The notes under the pieces are model-generated. The model worked only from the letters and a program-made list of their open reading frames with translations, did no database searches and was not told where the DNA came from. The translations under genes and the position numbers were made by a program. DNA of 14,296 nucleotides from an uncultured Cytophagaceae bacterium. Its GTDB lineage: Bacteria; Bacteroidota; Bacteroidia; Cytophagales; Spirosomataceae. The DNA lies in the NCBI GenBank assembly GCA_903837305.1, contig CAILUB010000256.1, positions 1 to 14,296 of the forward strand, given 5' to 3'. Below are positions 5,792 through 13,471 of the stretch, one piece after another (the first letter of the stretch is position 1; every line of letters starts with the position of its first letter).

Positions 5792-8422
5792 TTGGCACGG
5801 AAAGCAGACAACGGAGAGGAGCCATTGAAAAAGGGGGAAACGCCACTTTCAAGGCAGTTTAATCAAATCAAGGCGAAATACCCAGGGGCTATTTTATTGT
5901 TCCGGGTAGGGGATTTTTACGAGACCTTTGGCCAAGATGCAGTGAAAGCCTCTAAAATTTTAGGGATTGTTTTGACGCGTCGTAATAATGGGAACGCCGA
6001 TGCTGAGTTAGCAGGTTTTCCACATCATTCCTTGGATACCTATTTGCCTAAATTAGTACGTGCTGGCGAGCGTGTGGCCATTTGTGATCAATTAGAAGAT
6101 CCGGCAACCGTGAAAGGGATTGTGAAGCGCGGTGTGACCGAATTAGTCACGCCTGGGGTTTCATTCAACGACCAAGTATTAGATAATAAACGCAATAATT
6201 ACGTCGCGGCGATTTCGCTAGAGGAAAAGTCGTCCACCTATGGAATCGCCTTATTGGATATTTCGACGGGGGAATTCATGTGTTCTCAGGGGCCTTTGGC
6301 CTATATTCAGAAATTAGTCCAAAGTTTCTTGCCAGCCGAGATCTTGTATCCTAAGAAACACCGCAACGCATTTGTCGATGCATTTGGAGAACAATTTCAC
6401 AGCTTTACCATGGAGGAGTGGATCTTTACCCACGAATTCACCTATCCGCTCTTAACGCAACAATTTAAGACCAAAAATCTGAAGGGTTTTGGGATCGAAA
6501 ATAGTCCACTTGGCATCATATCAGCCGGGGTTATTTTACATTATTTAGCCGAAACAGAACACCGAGCCATCGGTCATATTTCTTCGATTCAACGTATTGA
6601 AGAAGATAAATATGTGTGGTTAGATCGATTTACCATTCGAAATCTAGAATTAATTCATCCCACGCAAGAGGGTGGAGTTCCATTGATTGCACTCATCGAC
6701 CAAACGTTAACAGCCATGGGTGGGCGCTTGCTTCGCAAATGGCTCGTTTTGCCTTTGAAGGAATTACAAACCATCGAGCAACGCCAAGAGGGAGTGTCAG
6801 GGTTACTCGTCTCTTCGAGTTTATTAGATCAGGTTTCTGAATTGTTGAAACCAATCGGAGATGTGGAACGGATGATTTCTAAAGTTGCCGCAGGTCGCAT
6901 TAATCCGCGCGAATTAAATGCTTTGAAAAAGGCATTGCAACAGATTCCGGAGATCAAAACCTTGTTGTCAGCGTCTACATCGCCTAGTCTTTCAGGTCTT
7001 GCGAACAGCCTAGATTCCTGCTCGGAATTAGTAGAAAAAATTGAAACGATTTTGCGCGAAGATCCACCGGTCTTAATGCACCAAGGAGGCATGATTAAAT
7101 CTGGTTTTTTAGCTGAATTAGATGAATTGCACGGGCTTTCCAGTTCGGGAAAGAACTTCTTAGCTGATATCCAAAAGCGCGAAATTGAGCGCACCGGAAT
7201 CACCTCATTAAAGGTCTCTTATAATAAGGTTTTTGGCTATTATTTAGAAGTAACAAACGCGCACAAAGACCGCGTTCCACCGGAGTGGATACGCAAGCAG
7301 ACTTTGGTGAATGCGGAGCGTTACATCACGGAAGAATTAAAAGTGTATGAGGAGAAAATTCTGAGTGCGGAGGATAAAATATCTGTCATTGAATTCCGTC
7401 TGTTCCAGGAATTAGTCCAGGAAACGTTAAGCTATATAACTCAGATTCAGCAGAATGCATTAGGAATCGCCACATTGGATGTGTTAGCTTCCTTTGCGAC
7501 GGTGGCGAAGAAGAACAACTATGTTCGTCCAGCGTTGAACGAAACAGAAATTATAGACATCAAGGGTGGGCGCCATCCCGTAATCGAAAAACAGTTGCCC
7601 GCAGGCGAAAATTATATACCCAACGATATCTATTTAGACGATAAAACGCAACAGATAATGATGATTACCGGTCCCAATATGGCTGGTAAATCGGCTCTAT
7701 TGCGTCAAACCGCCTTGATCGTATTGCTCGCTCAGATGGGGTCTTATGTTCCAGCTGAATCCGCGACTTTGGGTTTAGTGGACAAAGTTTTCACACGTGT
7801 GGGTGCATCTGATAATTTGTCTAAAGGCGAGTCTACCTTCATGGTTGAGATGACGGAAACGGCAGCGATTTTGAATAATTTATCGTCTCGTTCCCTCGTT
7901 TTATTGGACGAAATCGGACGAGGCACGTCGACCTACGATGGCGTTTCGATGGCTTGGGCGATCGCAGAACACTTGCATAATCACCCATCTTATAAGGCCA
8001 AAACCTTATTTGCCACCCACTATCACGAATTAAACGAATTAACGCAGGACTTCCCGCGCATCCAAAACTTCCACGTTTCCGTGAAGGAAGTGGGGAATAA
8101 AATCATCTTCTTGCGCAATTTATTGCCGGGCGGAAGTGCCCATAGTTTTGGTATTCACGTGGCTCAATTAGCGGGAATGCCCACATCTCTCGTCTTGCGT
8201 GCACACGAAATTCTCCAAAATCTGGAGAAAGATCATGTGTTAGAAGATAACATCGATAAGCTGAAAGAGATGCCGAAGGCTAATTACCAGATGAGTCTTT
8301 TTGGCGCGGAAATTCCGGAAGGCCTTCAAAAAATCGAGGATCAATTAAAGGAATTGGATGTGAATTCGCTGTCACCGATTGAGGCGCTTCTCAAGCTTAA
8401 TGAATTAAAGCGATTGGTTTAG
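5792..8422 (+). CDS. mutS: DNA mismatch repair protein MutS
   Basis: This is a full-length MutS1 of 876 residues. The mismatch-reading motif is GDFYETF with Phe42 and Glu44, matching E. coli Phe36 and Glu38. The clamp and lever domains cover roughly 270-570. The ATPase domain has Walker A GPNMAGKS (627-634), Walker B LVLLDEIGRGTSTYDG (702-717) and ATHYHEL (741-747). Near the C-terminus QMSLF (833-837) fits the beta-clamp binding consensus QL(S/D)LF. The gene lacks an ATG. After the in-frame TAG at 5783, the TTG at 5792 is the first possible start, giving MARKADNG. A second TTG at 5825 (M-KKGETPLS) is preceded by GGAGAGGA at 5813-5820, a Shine-Dalgarno-like run that is unusual in this phylum, and may be the real start. 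The stop codon sits in the outer arm of a long hairpin. Confidence 0.97.
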   Translation: MARKADNGEEPLKKGETPLSRQFNQIKAKYPGAILLFRVGDFYETFGQDAVKASKILGIVLTRRNNGNADAELAGFPHHSLDTYLPKLVRAGERVAICDQLEDPATVKGIVKRGVTELVTPGVSFNDQVLDNKRNNYVAAISLEEKSSTYGIALLDISTGEFMCSQGPLAYIQKLVQSFLPAEILYPKKHRNAFVDAFGEQFHSFTMEEWIFTHEFTYPLLTQQFKTKNLKGFGIENSPLGIISAGVILHYLAETEHRAIGHISSIQRIEEDKYVWLDRFTIRNLELIHPTQEGGVPLIALIDQTLTAMGGRLLRKWLVLPLKELQTIEQRQEGVSGLLVSSSLLDQVSELLKPIGDVERMISKVAAGRINPRELNALKKALQQIPEIKTLLSASTSPSLSGLANSLDSCSELVEKIETILREDPPVLMHQGGMIKSGFLAELDELHGLSSSGKNFLADIQKREIERTGITSLKVSYNKVFGYYLEVTNAHKDRVPPEWIRKQTLVNAERYITEELKVYEEKILSAEDKISVIEFRLFQELVQETLSYITQIQQNALGIATLDVLASFATVAKKNNYVRPALNETEIIDIKGGRHPVIEKQLPAGENYIPNDIYLDDKTQQIMMITGPNMAGKSALLRQTALIVLLAQMGSYVPAESATLGLVDKVFTRVGASDNLSKGESTFMVEMTETAAILNNLSSRSLVLLDEIGRGTSTYDGVSMAWAIAEHLHNHPSYKAKTLFATHYHELNELTQDFPRIQNFHVSVKEVGNKIIFLRNLLPGGSAHSFGIHVAQLAGMPTSLVLRAHEILQNLEKDHVLEDNIDKLKEMPKANYQMSLFGAEIPEGLQKIEDQLKELDVNSLSPIEALLKLNELKRLV

Positions 8423-8480
8423 TTTTCTAATTCTAAAATTGTGCTGCGCAATAATTTTGTGAATTAGAAATCTAAACCAA
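8414..8480 (+). terminator. Long imperfect hairpin at the mutS 3' end (hairpin 1)
   Basis: Arm 8414-8440 pairs with 8453-8480. There are 9 pairs from TTGGTTTAG with CTAAACCAA, one T/T mismatch, 10 pairs from TTTCTAATTC with GAATTAGAAA, a small bulge, then 6 pairs AAAATT with AATTTT, 25 Watson-Crick pairs in all. The tip is GC-rich (GTGCTGCGCA, 8441-8450) and can close further on a CTG triloop. The mutS stop codon (8420-8422) is inside the arm. No U-tract follows, so it is not a textbook intrinsic terminator. Termination or 3'-end protection is inferred from position. Confidence 0.6.
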
Positions 8481-8500
8481 CTCTAAATCGCAATAAGAGT

Positions 8501-8561
8501 AATTGGTTTTGTTCATTTGAAAAATATCGCGCAGCGCATTTTTGAATGAACAAAATCAATT
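8501..8561. terminator. Long imperfect hairpin at the nadK 3' end (hairpin 2)
   Basis: Arm 8501-8523 pairs with 8539-8561. There are 20 Watson-Crick pairs, and the three remaining positions are G-T oppositions that become G-U pairs in plus-strand RNA but A-C mismatches in minus-strand RNA. The tip is GCGCAGCGCA (8529-8538), two bases different from the tip of hairpin 1. The nadK stop codon (8556-8558) is in the distal arm. No U-tract follows on either strand. Confidence 0.6.
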
Positions 8562-9437
8562 GCGAACATCTAGCCCCCAATTCAACTTACTCCTCAACGT
8601 CTGCAAGAAATCATCCCCTGGAATTTTAATCAATTTCGCCGAGAATGGTGCCTTTTTGACTTCAATTTTGAAGTGACTGTCGATGACTTTAGAGCGAGAG
8701 TCAAGTGAGATAAGGAAGTTTTTGCTTCTAGAACTTACTTCAAACGATAAGACAGCGGAACTAGAAACGAGGAGCGGACGCACATTTAAATTGTGCGGGC
8801 TCATGGGTGCGATGATGAAAATATCGGAACTTGGAATGACTAAAGGACCACCTACGGCTAAAGAATAACCAGTGGATCCTGTGGCAGTGGAAACGATGAG
8901 GCCATCTGCCCAATAGGAGTTTAAATAGTTCCCGTCTACGAATGCCTTGATGGTGATCATCGAAGACGTATCGGTTTTCATAATTCCTACTTCATTTAGG
9001 CCAAAACCTTTGCCATCAAAAAAGTCGATTTCAGATTCAACAGAAACTAGACTCCTGTTTTCGATGCGGTAATTTCCCTGCAAAACGGTGTCTAATGCTG
9101 CGCTAATTTCAGGAGGGGATAAAGTTGCTAAAAAACCCAATCGGCCGGTATTGATACCAAGGATGGGAATTTCTTTTGCACCTATTTGAGTCAATGTTTC
9201 TAAGAGTGTACCGTCGCCACCGATACTCCAGGCCATGTCTACAGATTCAAGTCCCTTTTCAGCTGAATAGCTGGGTACATCCGCCACTGAGAAACCGTGT
9301 TCTAGGAGGTGATTTTTGAAGAAATCGGAGAGGATGGGTTGGCAATTTTTGGCACAAATATCCGTCCACATTTTTTCCATCAAGGGCTTAGTCTCAGCCG
9401 AAAATGTTTTCCCGTGAATGGCTAATTTTACACTCAT
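8556..9437 (-). CDS. nadK: NAD kinase
   Basis: NadK phosphorylates NAD+ to NADP+ in the cytosol, using ATP or polyphosphate. The 293-residue protein has the family motifs in order: GGDG at 73-76 with the catalytic Asp75, NTGRLGF at 96-102, LNEV at 147-150, and WADGLIVSTATGSTGYS at 176-192 followed by AVGGPLV. The length is normal for Bacteroidota enzymes. The ATG overlaps the stop of the CBS gene by one base (TAATG), a re-initiation arrangement. It is the last gene of a three-gene minus-strand operon, and its stop codon lies in hairpin 2. Confidence 0.96.
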   Translation of the reverse strand: MSVKLAIHGKTFSAETKPLMEKMWTDICAKNCQPILSDFFKNHLLEHGFSVADVPSYSAEKGLESVDMAWSIGGDGTLLETLTQIGAKEIPILGINTGRLGFLATLSPPEISAALDTVLQGNYRIENRSLVSVESEIDFFDGKGFGLNEVGIMKTDTSSMITIKAFVDGNYLNSYWADGLIVSTATGSTGYSLAVGGPLVIPSSDIFIIAPMSPHNLNVRPLLVSSSAVLSFEVSSRSKNFLISLDSRSKVIDSHFKIEVKKAPFSAKLIKIPGDDFLQTLRSKLNWGLDVRN

Positions 9438-10081
9438 TATAAGTCGATAAAGCGCATTAAATGATCGAAGCGATCTTGATCTACTTCTAATTGCTCCCCA
9501 AAAACAAAGGCCTTCTCGATAAAAATACCGTGTCTTTCTAGATTGGAAATAAGTTTGCCAAAAGTCTCCGTTTGTACTTGAAGCACCAAATTAGGCTCTT
9601 GAAAAAAACTGCGTACTACGAAGCCATTTTCTTCTTCGATGATGCGAATAATTGTGCTCAAACTGTCTCGTGATGCTTGAAAAGGAATGCGAATAATACC
9701 GCCATTTTTATTTTCAACGCCTGAATTTAGTAGAAGATTTCCTACTGCATTTTTGGTCAAATAACCTCTAAACAATCCATCTGCATTCGTAATGGCTATT
9801 AGATCTAGGCTGGGTTCATCGAACCAAGGTAGACTAGCTAATACATCCTCTTCCTCTTCCATTCGGAAGGTAGAAAAGTGAGTCTTTAGGTCTGAAAGGG
9901 ATTGTTCTGGTGATAAAGCCTGACTTAAAACTTCGGTGGATACTAGGCCAATGAAGTCTTTATTTTCTACTACTGCTAACGCATTTACACCTTGGATACG
10001 AAGCGTCTTCAGTGATTTCGCCACTGAATCTGTCATCCGCAACACCGGTAAATCGTAATTTAGGTGTGATAGCATCAACAT
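9437..10081 (-). CDS. CBS-domain protein with ACT-like C-terminus, next to NAD kinase
   Basis: The protein has 214 residues and no signal or membrane segment. Residues about 8-50 and 60-118 look like a CBS pair (first repeat: VAKSLKTLRIQGVNALAVVE then FIGLVS; second: DLIAITNADGLFRGYLTK). Residues about 127-195 (GGIIRIPFQASRDS..., LVLQVQTETFGKLISNLE...) have the beta-alpha-beta look of an ACT domain. CBS pairs usually bind adenine nucleotides, so a sensor role for NADP or ATP state beside NadK is an attractive inference, not shown. A second ATG at 10075 would shorten it by two residues. The start is one base after the hydrolase stop, and the end overlaps nadK by one base. Confidence 0.82.
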   Translation of the reverse strand: MLMLSHLNYDLPVLRMTDSVAKSLKTLRIQGVNALAVVENKDFIGLVSTEVLSQALSPEQSLSDLKTHFSTFRMEEEEDVLASLPWFDEPSLDLIAITNADGLFRGYLTKNAVGNLLLNSGVENKNGGIIRIPFQASRDSLSTIIRIIEEENGFVVRSFFQEPNLVLQVQTETFGKLISNLERHGIFIEKAFVFGEQLEVDQDRFDHLMRFIDL

Positions 10082-10082
10082 A

Positions 10083-10844
10083 TTAGACGGGGTTTTGATT
10101 TAACCACTCTGTTAATATCGTATTAAATTCGTCTGGACGTTCCATCATGGGAGCATGGCAGCATTTATCAATGAATCGAAGCGTAGAGCCAGCAATTAAT
10201 TGATTGAATTCATGACCCACCTCTGGCGGTGTAATCGTATCATTTAAACCCCAAATCAGTAGGGTAGGGGCCTTGATGTGCACAATATCTTTGGCCATAT
10301 TATTACGCTGAGCAGATTTCGCAATGGCGATTATACGCATCACTTTCGGAATGCTATTCGTGATTTCGAATACCTCATCTACTAATTCTTTACTCGCAGT
10401 TTTAGGGTCGTAAAATGTGTATTCTACGCGCTCTTTGATAAAATCATAATTACCACGCTTCGGATAAGAGCCGCCCATCGAGTTTTCAAAAAGCCCAGAT
10501 GAACCTGTTAAAATCAAACGTTGGATCTTTTCAGGATGACGCAAGGTGTAAATCAGCGCGACATGGCCACCTAATGAATTACCTATCACACTGAAAGTTT
10601 TCAAACCTTTAAAGGCGACAAAGCCTTCAATGAATTCCGTTAATCCTTCGCAGCCAGCCTCCTTAATAGGCATGTCATGTATAGGCATCAGCGGGATAAT
10701 AACCCGGTAATTTGACTTGAAGTGATTAATCACTCCTGCCCAATTGCTTAATGCGCCGAACAATCCGTGAAGTAATAATAGGGTCTCACCCTGTCCTTCA
10801 TCGATGTATCGGTACTCTCCTTCTGCCTTAATTAGGTACTCCAT
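10083..10844 (-). CDS. Alpha/beta-fold hydrolase
   Basis: A 253-residue cytosolic alpha/beta hydrolase. The oxyanion motif is HGLFG (26-30), the nucleophile elbow is GNSLGG with Ser90, the acid is Asp202 in GLNDTITP, and the base is His230 in CCHAPMMERP. The triad is complete, so an active esterase-, lipase- or C-C hydrolase-like enzyme is expected, but the substrate cannot be read from sequence. It is the first gene of the hydrolase-CBS-nadK operon. The 90-bp divergent gap upstream shows no clear -7 box on this strand. Confidence 0.88.
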   Translation of the reverse strand: MEYLIKAEGEYRYIDEGQGETLLLLHGLFGALSNWAGVINHFKSNYRVIIPLMPIHDMPIKEAGCEGLTEFIEGFVAFKGLKTFSVIGNSLGGHVALIYTLRHPEKIQRLILTGSSGLFENSMGGSYPKRGNYDFIKERVEYTFYDPKTASKELVDEVFEITNSIPKVMRIIAIAKSAQRNNMAKDIVHIKAPTLLIWGLNDTITPPEVGHEFNQLIAGSTLRFIDKCCHAPMMERPDEFNTILTEWLNQNPV

Positions 10845-10865
10845 TCAGGAATTTTGTATTTATAA

Positions 10866-10911
10866 ACTGCAATTTAATAAAAAGAATGTTAAACAATTTT
10901 AATTTTGCAGT
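10866..10911. promoter_or_regulatory. Paired inverted 7-mers in the divergent promoter region
   Basis: ACTGCAA (10866-10872) and its exact complement TTGCAGT (10905-10911) lie 32 nt apart between the hydrolase and FAD oxidoreductase genes. Both occur in AT-rich context, and the right copy overlaps the plus-strand -7 box. They could be a pair of operator half-sites, but 7-mer pairs in AT-rich DNA also arise by chance. Confidence 0.3.
10900..10907 (+). promoter_or_regulatory. Bacteroidota -7 box for the FAD oxidoreductase gene
   Basis: TAATTTTG is a full match to TAnnTTTG and ends 27 nt before the ATG at 10935. No TTG is seen at the expected -33 distance. Confidence 0.5.
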
Positions 10912-10934
10912 GTTTTAAAAAATATAATTTATCT

Positions 10935-12098
10935 ATGAAACCTATCTTGATTGTTGGTGGTGGTATTGCCGGTTTGCAAGCAGCCAATATTTTACACCAA
11001 AACAACGCAGACTTCATTTTGTTTGAAAGGCAAGGCACCTTAGGTGGACGGGTTTCATCGACTATGAAAGATGGATTTATTTTAGACCGTGGTTTTCAAG
11101 TATTGCAAACCTCTTATCCTGAGGTGCAACGTTCTTTAGATCTATCAGCACTTAATTTGAGCTTCTTTGAATCGGGTGCTATGATTAAAGGTCAATTATT
11201 TTTCAATCCACTTCGTAGGCCTTTTGAATTGTTTTCATCCGATATTCTCACCTTCAGGGATGTGTTTTCGTTGGCTAGAATTTGGTTTAGATTGCAAGGT
11301 GATGTGTCAGCTTTAGATGGTAATAAGCAAACGACACAGGAATTAATCGAATCCTATTCATTTTCTAATCGTTTTAAGAACGAATTCTTGATCCCTTTTT
11401 TTCAAGGGGTCTTTTTGCAAGAAAACTTGACCCAACCGGCTTCTTTGTTTTTCTATTATTTACAGCAGTTTTTGTACGGAAATGCGGCGATTCCTGCTGG
11501 TGGGATGCAGGCTATTCCGGATCAAATGGCCTCCTGGCTGCCCACCGATAAACTAAAATTAAATCAAGAAATTACCGCTTTGGATGCGAAAAGTATTACC
11601 CTGAAAACAGGGGAGGTTATCGATGGGGAAGCCGTCATTTTAGCGGTGGATTTACCGGTGGTAGCGAAGCTTTTAAAAGCAGATATACCAGCCACTTTGG
11701 GTTCTAAGACCTTTTATTTTTCAGCAAAATCTTCAGTGAAACAACCTGCTTTATTGCGTCTTGTGGGGGAAGAACATTTACTTCATTTTACCTGTTTAAC
11801 TGATGTGAATCCAGGTTTAGCACCTGAGGGGAAATCATTGTATTCTGCTACGAGCCTTACTGAAAGCTCTGAAAAAGAGGTAAAAACTGCACTAGAAAAA
11901 CAATTGCCAGGGCAGAAATTAACGTTTATTACCAGTTTCGATATTCCGCACTCTTTGCAACGGGTGGATGGCTATGAAGCGATTAAAAAATCCTCGAACG
12001 GAATCGTTTTAGCAGGTGATTATTTAGAATTCCCGTCCTTGCAAGGGGCATTGTATTCAGGAAGAAAAGCGGCCGAAGAAATTTTGGCCAGAACCTGA
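10935..12098 (+). CDS. NAD(P)/FAD-dependent oxidoreductase, amine oxidase/phytoene desaturase-like
   Basis: I use the ATG at 10935 (387 residues). The in-frame TTG at 10905 would lie inside the -7 box. The N-terminus is an FAD dinucleotide fold: ILIVGGGIAGLQAA with the glycines at 8-13, Glu31 for the ribose, then GTLGGRVSS with Arg39, as in the amine oxidase/protoporphyrinogen oxidase superfamily. IPAGGMQAIPDQMA (186-199) is the typical mid-protein segment, and the C-terminus LAGDYLEFPSLQGALYSG (359-376) closes the FAD site. The substrate is unknown; relatives act on amines, carotenoids or porphyrins. No carotenoid genes are nearby. It stands alone between a divergent operon and the next promoter. 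Confidence 0.86.
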   Translation: MKPILIVGGGIAGLQAANILHQNNADFILFERQGTLGGRVSSTMKDGFILDRGFQVLQTSYPEVQRSLDLSALNLSFFESGAMIKGQLFFNPLRRPFELFSSDILTFRDVFSLARIWFRLQGDVSALDGNKQTTQELIESYSFSNRFKNEFLIPFFQGVFLQENLTQPASLFFYYLQQFLYGNAAIPAGGMQAIPDQMASWLPTDKLKLNQEITALDAKSITLKTGEVIDGEAVILAVDLPVVAKLLKADIPATLGSKTFYFSAKSSVKQPALLRLVGEEHLLHFTCLTDVNPGLAPEGKSLYSATSLTESSEKEVKTALEKQLPGQKLTFITSFDIPHSLQRVDGYEAIKKSSNGIVLAGDYLEFPSLQGALYSGRKAAEEILART

Positions 12099-12129
12099 TT
12101 TTCGTCAAATAAAGTACGTGTGATTTTTG

Positions 12130-12137
12130 TACCTTTG
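12130..12137 (+). promoter_or_regulatory. Bacteroidota -7 box for the haloperoxidase-globin-kinase unit
   Basis: TACCTTTG is a full match to TAnnTTTG, 21 nt before the ATG at 12158. A -33 TTG is not evident. The final G is also the first base of the dyad that follows. Confidence 0.65.
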
Positions 12138-12157
12138 TGAGGTTAATCAAACCTCAC
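12137..12157 (+). promoter_or_regulatory. Perfect 8-bp inverted repeat between -7 box and start codon
   Basis: GTGAGGTT (12137-12144) and AACCTCAC (12150-12157) are exact complements around the 5-nt loop AATCA, and the right arm abuts the ATG. The expected transcription start falls inside it. As DNA it is a plausible repressor operator. If transcription starts at the left edge it could be a leader hairpin hiding the start codon. Confidence 0.6.
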
Positions 12158-13471
12158 ATGAGAAAAATTGCCTTTATCTTCGCCGTGTTATTATTTGCAG
12201 CTTGTTCCAGCTCGAATAAGGACTATCAAAAAGCGGCCTCTAATCCAGAATTCCTAATTCGTGCAGAGGTTATGCTCACCGAAAGTATCATCCACGATAT
12301 TTTTGCTCCTCCAGTATCCTCGCGTATTTACATGTATGCCAGTATCGCAGGTTATGAGGCTGCAATTCAGGGGGAAAAAGGCTATAAATCATTAGTCGGT
12401 CAAATCAACGGGTTTGAAAAAGTGGCTAAAGCTGAAAATGGGAAAGAATATTGCTATCCTTTAGCCTCTACTCGTGCATTTTTGTCTGTGGGTAAAAAAT
12501 TAACGTTTGCTCAGGAAATGTATGAGGAGTTTGATAAAAAATTAGAGCAGGATTACAGAGCTACGGGTATTCCAGATGATGTGTATGAACGTTCCATTGC
12601 CTTAGGGGATTCGATTGCTGAATCGGTGATGAAATATGCATCTAAAGACAATTACAAACAGACGCGTGGCTTCCGTTATACCGTAACGTATAATCCTGGA
12701 ACTTGGACGCCTACTCCACCAGCCTACATGGATGCAGTGGAGCCTTATTGGACAAAGATTCGTCCTGTAGGCTTGGATTCATCAGCACAATTTCAGGCTC
12801 CAGTGCCTTCTAAGTTTGATTTAACTCCCGGCTCTGCTTATCACAAGGAAGTAATGGAGGTTTACAATACCATCAATAATTTAACAAATGAGCAGCGTGA
12901 TATTGCCAATTTTTGGGACTGTAACCCGTTTAAAATGAATATTTCTGGTCATGCGATGTTTGCAACGAAGAAGATGTCTCCTGGTGGTCATTGGCTAGGA
13001 ATCGTAGGTCAGGTTTCTCGTCAATTAAAGAAGTCGCATGTGCAAGTAGCGGAAGCTTTTGTGATGACTTCGATGTCTATTTTTGACGGATTTATTTCGT
13101 GTTGGGATGAGAAGTACCGTTCGATACGAATTCGTCCAGAGTCAGTTATTAATAACAGTATTGATAAGAAATGGATGCCCATTTTGCAGACACCACCATT
13201 CCCAGAATATACTTCTGGACATAGTACTATTTCAAGTGCAGCAGCGACGGTATTGACGAAATTATATGGTGATAATGTGGCATTTAATGATTCTACAGAG
13301 ATCCCCTATGGCTTACCTCCTCGTAAATTTACGTCCTTTAAGCAAGCCGCTGAAGAGGCTTCTATTTCTCGTTTATACGGCGGAATTCATTTTCGTCCGG
13401 CATTGGATTTAGGTCTAGTTCAAGGGTCGAAAGTGGCACAGCATTTAATCGCAAGGGTAAAAACCAAGTAA
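12158..13471 (+). CDS. Vanadium-dependent haloperoxidase/PAP2-superfamily lipoprotein
   Basis: I start at the ATG at 12158 (437 residues). The GTG at 12137 falls in the promoter dyad and spoils the signal. The N-terminus MRKIAFIFAVLLFAAC is a lipoprotein signal with lipobox Cys16, followed by serines, so outer-membrane lipidation is expected. The vanadate/phosphate site is complete: Lys319 with Arg326-Pro327 (KYRSIRIRP), SGHS with Ser353 and His355, and SRLYGGIHF with Arg405 and His411, the last being the vanadate- or phosphoryl-binding His. These residues are shared by haloperoxidases and PAP2 acid phosphatases. Length and the mostly helical body fit the haloperoxidase branch, but halide oxidation is not proven. 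The stop overlaps the globin ATG by one base (TAATG). Confidence 0.88.
   Translation: MRKIAFIFAVLLFAACSSSNKDYQKAASNPEFLIRAEVMLTESIIHDIFAPPVSSRIYMYASIAGYEAAIQGEKGYKSLVGQINGFEKVAKAENGKEYCYPLASTRAFLSVGKKLTFAQEMYEEFDKKLEQDYRATGIPDDVYERSIALGDSIAESVMKYASKDNYKQTRGFRYTVTYNPGTWTPTPPAYMDAVEPYWTKIRPVGLDSSAQFQAPVPSKFDLTPGSAYHKEVMEVYNTINNLTNEQRDIANFWDCNPFKMNISGHAMFATKKMSPGGHWLGIVGQVSRQLKKSHVQVAEAFVMTSMSIFDGFISCWDEKYRSIRIRPESVINNSIDKKWMPILQTPPFPEYTSGHSTISSAAATVLTKLYGDNVAFNDSTEIPYGLPPRKFTSFKQAAEEASISRLYGGIHFRPALDLGLVQGSKVAQHLIARVKTK

Noticed and set aside
6829..7203. 124-codon minus-strand open frame inside mutS
   Set aside because: The plus strand here encodes conserved MutS clamp/lever sequence. The antisense product has no recognisable motif.
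8423..8555. Small gene or CRISPR-like repeats in the mutS-nadK gap
   Set aside because: There is no open frame of useful length and no direct repeat with spacers. The region is explained by two inverted-repeat hairpins.
12137..12157. GTG start adding MRLIKPH to the haloperoxidase
   Set aside because: It starts on the last base of the -7 box, so it would lie at or before the transcription start, and it disrupts the lipoprotein signal.
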